A DNA stretch of 64,000 bases from Zygnema cylindricum (lineage: Eukaryota; Streptophyta; Zygnematophyceae; Zygnematales; Zygnemataceae): NCBI GenBank assembly GCA_037447655.1, contig JBBHKE010000556.1, forward strand, positions 29,492 through 93,491. The letters are read 5' to 3'. The position numbers and the translations under genes were made by a program. Below the pieces are notes generated by a model. That model was given only the letters and a program-made list of their open reading frames with translations. It did no database searches and had not been told where the DNA came from. The stretch's first letter is position 1. Each line of letters starts with the position of its first letter. Shown piece by piece: positions 60,191 to 64,000 of the stretch.

Positions 60191-61467
60191 CCATGGAGCG
60201 CTCCTTCCACTCCCTCCTGAGCTCTCTTTCCTACTCCCAGCAGTGGGTCTCTGCCTGGGAGGGAGTCACCTCCCGGGGGGGGCAGGGAAGAGCAGGGAGA
60301 CACGGGAGAACCTTAACCACGTTGCATGTGCTCTTATTGTGTTTCTTCTTCTTCTTCTCTTTCCTTGAAAAAATGTTTGTATTTCTTTGCTTGGTATCCA
60401 TTCTGTTCCCTGCACAAAGTAGATGATGTTTAATGTTTGAAATTACTAACCAGGTTTGACTCAATTATGTATTTTTTTTTTTTTTAAGGATGGAGCTTGA
60501 ATGTTTGTGGCCATGGTTTAGACGAGGCGCCTTTTTTCCCTCTCTTCTGCATCTGCAAGCTCAAGGAGTTCGGTAAGTTTCTCTATTTTTTTCTCATCCC
60601 TCAGTGGAGAGATGGCCCTTTTTTTGTGACTTGCCGGTAGGATACTGGTTTCAATGGAGTCAATTTAGAAGGAAAGCGATGATGTGGTAGGATAGGACAA
60701 TATTATGTGCGATAGGACGATATTATGACATATCACGAGAGGATAGGAAAATATTAGAATATGGTAGGACCATACTGTGGCAGATGTGGGAGCTAGTTTT
60801 CTGAAAATAAGAATAAATAAGGTTTGCGTCCGTCCGACATCTACCGGCTAAACCTCCTCCCTCTAAACCTTTTAGTTTTATGTTAAAACAGTCGAGAAAT
60901 TACGTCTGTTGTCGGTCTTGAAGTACTATTCCTTCTTCTTGTTCACGTAAAAAAAAAATAGGTAATGTAAAATTTTTGCATCTAGTGTAGAAAGAAATCC
61001 AATAAATTAACAACGTCGTAGGTTTTGTTTTAGAAATGTTTTTTTTTTGTTTTTTGTTATTGTGACGGGAAATTATAGTTTTGGAAATGCGATAGTTGCG
61101 GTACAAGTGAAAGAAATCAAAAGAATAATGCAGTTTAAATCCTTTCCTGGAAATGCTTATAAGGTTGTAACTTTTCTGGTTTTGGGTAGGAATCTACAGT
61201 TATGGGAATGCGATGGTTGGAGTTACAATAAAAGAAATTGACACGGCTTCAAATTGCAGTTCAGGTATGACTTTTGTTTTTCGTCTTTCTTATTTTTTTT
61301 CCACTTCAAATTTTTTGAAGCTTAAATGGCATATCGCATAGTGTTGAAAACCCTCCTATCATTGCTTCTTCTTTAAAAAGAATGCCCGTCCCTCTATCCA
61401 TCCTCCCTCCATCCCTCTTTTTCTCCCTCCCTCTCTGTTAGAGAGACACGGTTTTATTTTTTTGCAG
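60191..61467. other. Region before the PP4R3 exons; two weak exon candidates
   Basis: Two segments have splice-like edges: 60489-60572 (reads 'WSLNVCGHGLDEAPFFPLF') and 61190-61265. They agree in phase with each other but not with the exon at 61468, and I do not recognise them, so I do not join them. The 61190 segment has a diverged tandem copy about 121 bp upstream. The N-terminal exons expected for PP4R3 are not visible. Confidence 0.35.
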
Positions 61468-63056
61468 GATGTCATTCTTCCACAAGTTTTGGATGATCAG
61501 ACATCTATCACACTAAATTCCCTTATGTTTTTTAACAGCCTTCAGGTGAGACGAATTCCTCGCAAGAAAATTGATTTTGCTTACAATGGATGCTTATAAT
61601 GTGTTATTCTATGAAATATTATTTAAAGTCGTTGTGGATATGTTAGTTTCTCTTGTGCAGATGCTTATGCTCATCCGTGGCGTTTTGTTTCACATCGTTA
61701 CAAAATTGAACTTGCTTATAATGGAGGCTTATAATGTATTATTCTATGAAATATTATTTAAAGTGGTTGTGGATGTATTAGTTTCTCTTGTTTTCACATG
61801 CTTATGCTCATCCCCGGGATTCTGTTTCAGGTCGTTACAAGCCTCCATATTGATCTACCATTTATGACCGAGCTATTCTCCAGGCTTACAATTAGCAATC
61901 CTTCAAAGCAGAAATGGAAAGATCTGGTATTTCCCCTTAATCCCATCTAGTTGACAAGGTTTATTTACCATCCTTTTTGCCTTTTCTTTTTATGAGGAAA
62001 ATGTGATAAAGTTTCTCAGACGTAAGGTGGTCGACAGTCGATAAAGGACCTGAGCTGAACCTTTCATGTGGTTTTGCATATTTGCATGTTTTGTATGGTT
62101 AATGTGATGTACACCAGTTAGTTTATGATGTTTCACAGATTTGGTTTTGTGAAGTGACCATGGAAATCCTTTGGAAATTCCAGTTACTGCAGTTAGTTTT
62201 TTTTTTTATTTCTATGAGGCAGAGCATGTGGGATTTGTGGGATTTGTAAGAGTAGCATGTAATTGTTGGAGTTTTTGTATGATATTGGTCCTATTATTTT
62301 TTCTGGTCTAGTTTGGGGGCAACTACTGTGGATTTTATTTTTGTCGACTTGGGCTGTCTAGAATACGTTTTACAGGTATCTTTTTTGCAAGAATTTTGCA
62401 ATTTGCATATGCATTTGCCTCCAGCACCAGGAAACCAGTTGTTTAGGTGAGTTTTTTTCGGGAAAAGAAAAGAAATATATCCTCTTTTAACATCCAGAAT
62501 TAACTATCATGTCATTTTTTTCTTTTGTCCTGTTCTTATTTGCTTATTCGTCATTATTTTTCATGTGAGGGACATATAATGACTGGCATGTAGGTCCATG
62601 AGATATACCTCCTACCACTAATAGTGTAAATAGCCTTTACATTTGTAAAAATAAAAATAAAACAAACCTTTTTGGACTTTTTTTTGTTTTTTTTGGCTTT
62701 CAAGGTGGTTGTTTTCATTGGCCAATGGTTTGTTGGAGTGCGCCGATTAAAAGTTAAGACTGTTAACATGAAAATTCAAAATCTGACAACGTGCAAAGAT
62801 ATAAACCTGTAAAAAACTTGTTTATGTACCTATTTGTAAACCTGTGAGCTTGTTAGAAACCTTTTTTTAAATCAAGTGTATTGTTATAAACCTATTATTG
62901 TAAACTCGAAAGCAATCTTGTATTATCGGTAACAGCGAAAAGTCTATATTTTTCTGGTATTCGATGTGTGGTCCACAGGGACCTTATTGCCGCGGGTTTG
63001 TCTGGAATTGTCACGACTACTCTGCAGCATCCAGTCGAAAGTATACGCCTGAGTGG
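61468..63056 (+). CDS. PP4R3/SMEK-like protein phosphatase 4 regulatory subunit, partial (4 exons)
   Basis: Exons 61468-61545, 61831-61926, 62376-62446 and 62979-63056 have AG/GT edges and agree in phase, giving about 103 residues. They read 'DVILPQVLDDQTSITLNSL', 'VVTSLHIDLPFMTELFSRL', 'VSFLQEFCNLHMHL', then '(R)DLIAAGLSGIVTTTL'. This order matches the central armadillo-like region of SMEK/PSY2 proteins ('VLDD', 'LNS', 'F..ELF.RL', 'L..FL.EFC.L', 'LFRDL'). SMEK proteins target phosphatase 4 to substrates in DNA repair and meiosis. Similarity is moderate, and the usual N-terminal PH-like domain and preceding repeats are not found upstream. It may be a diverged paralogue, a 5'-truncated copy, or a gene with remote exons. 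No further exon is recognised before the window ends. Confidence 0.68.
61571..61840. repeat. Tandem duplication (about 136 bp x 2) over an intron-exon boundary
   Basis: The block beginning 'TTGCTTACAATGGA' and ending 'CGTTACAA' is present twice (cores at 61577-61703 and 61712-61840). The second copy ends in the used splice acceptor 'TGTTTCAG|GTCGTTACAA'. The first has 'TGTTTCACATCGTTACAA' at the same place, so its acceptor AG is missing. Confidence 0.85.
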
Positions 63057-64000
63057 GTAAGAGATCAATAACTTTATTCGGAAGAATCTCCAGACTGCTT
63101 TGTTTGATTACTATTGACTTCAGTTCATGGCTTAAGTGAAAAAAAAAAACGGTTGAGGATTCAAAAAAAAGAAAACGGCTGAGGATTTCAATTTTAAAAA
63201 CGGTTGAGGGTAAAAAAAAAAGAAACGGTTGAGGATTTAATTTTATGTATGCTGGTTAGTGGGTCTTTATAAACCAAACAAAATAGTTTATGTTTTTGAT
63301 AGCAAGTTGACTGGTTGAGACGACCCGGCAATGGAAGGTCGTTAATTTCACTATTGAAATTTTTCTGCGTTTTGTGGGTAATTGTACACTTATAAGTAAA
63401 CATACAATTAATCCATAATTTTAATTGTATAATCATATAGCTGTTCATACAATTACTCACGTTTTACCCTCGTAATTACCCTAATATCTTGACATTTTTA
63501 GGTGAACTCACTTTGCTAATATAGTTAATCATAGAGAAGTTATATGTGTTGTTAAACACTAACAGGCGGGCGAAGTAGGCAATAAATTCTATAAATTAAT
63601 TCTTTATAAATCAATAAATCCGTCTTTAGAATAGGTTTGTTTTTATATTCATGCATGACACAATTATTTGACCCAAAACCTGCAAGAAAAAAGCCTGTTA
63701 AGGGAAATGGAAGGGAAATGGAGTGTGCATAGGCCCTTCTCAAATGTTTCTTTTTGTATCTAAATCTGTTGATCAAGTGTTGTATCTGTTTGTTTGTTAT
63801 TTCTTGCAACTTTTTTTGGCTTATGCTTCGAAGAGATGTATTCATTGCTGAGTATTTAGGTTCATCAATTACTTCTTTTTATGCGGTGGCCTTAAGAAAG
63901 TAAGACTTATATAGAAAGTCCCAGTATTTCTTTTCCTTTGTCAACTTTTCTGCCTGTGCATCTTTTTTCTCTTGCGTTTTCCATTTGTTGTGTTTCATAA
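63057..64000. other. Window end, no further exon recognised
   Basis: This is probably intron or 3' flank of the PP4R3-like gene. Four copies of AACGGTTGAGG-like units separated by A-runs lie at 63148-63237. Nothing else is supported. Confidence 0.4.

Noticed and set aside
59880-60426. Pro/Ser/Leu-rich open frames and an ATG at 60193
   Set aside because: They lie in the pyrimidine tract and have no domain, splice partner or conservation I can see.
60489-61265. Two phase-compatible exon-like segments before the PP4R3 exons
   Set aside because: They do not join in phase to 61468 and do not resemble the PP4R3 N-terminal region.
62979-63056. Initial reading of this exon as a mitochondrial carrier fragment
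   Set aside because: The three preceding exons and the LFRDL-like junction fit SMEK/PP4R3, and carrier signature motifs are absent.

Overview
The window is nuclear DNA of a green-lineage plant. Intron-rich genes carry plant-type products (an EXO70 exocyst subunit and a large plant-specific membrane protein), and they lie among Ty1/copia and Ty3/gypsy retrotransposons, MITE-like elements and simple repeats. Nothing is bacterial. The species cannot be fixed by reading; a seed-free land plant or a charophyte alga fits best. All gene models below were built by hand from splice signals and reading-phase consistency.

Region by region: 1-3138 holds no gene I can support. 3139-13183 (minus) is EXO70, traced through 11 phase-consistent exons; the first N-terminal exon is uncertain. 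13184-17041 is a divergent intergenic region holding a 946-bp element with 16-bp terminal inverted repeats. 17042-26422 (plus) is a gene of 8 exons for a protein of about 1,028 residues with a hydrophobic C-terminal half. 26423-34179 is repeat-rich: a TA-flanked MITE, a foldback, a second TIR element, a solo LTR with a perfect 5-bp duplication, and an LTR fragment. 34180-40016 is copia element A; 40022-44915 is copia element B, which is 3' truncated and carries its own 685-bp insertion. 44917-53345 is a Ty3/gypsy element. 53346-56826 (minus) is copia element D, which has landed in the gypsy integrase. 56827-60480 is mostly simple-sequence and minisatellite DNA. 61468 to the end holds exons of a PP4R3/SMEK-like phosphatase-4 regulatory subunit.

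The most striking object is the gypsy element. Between its protease and its reverse transcriptase lies a whole cytosine-5 DNA methyltransferase domain (about 49955-50925) with motifs I, IV, VI, VIII and the C-terminal motifs in normal order. The domain shares the protease reading frame, so it is part of the polyprotein rather than a host gene that happens to be nearby. This copy is dead: it has stop codons, frame breaks, and an integrase interrupted by copia D. Capture of methyltransferases by retrotransposons has been reported in a few eukaryotes, so the principle is known; the lineage, and the Glu-Cys-Gln form of motif IV, deserve a second look. A second theme is the copia family. Copy B has a primer-binding site matching the anticodon arm of initiator tRNA-Met (half-tRNA priming), and the copia LTRs carry an antisense tRNA-derived module.
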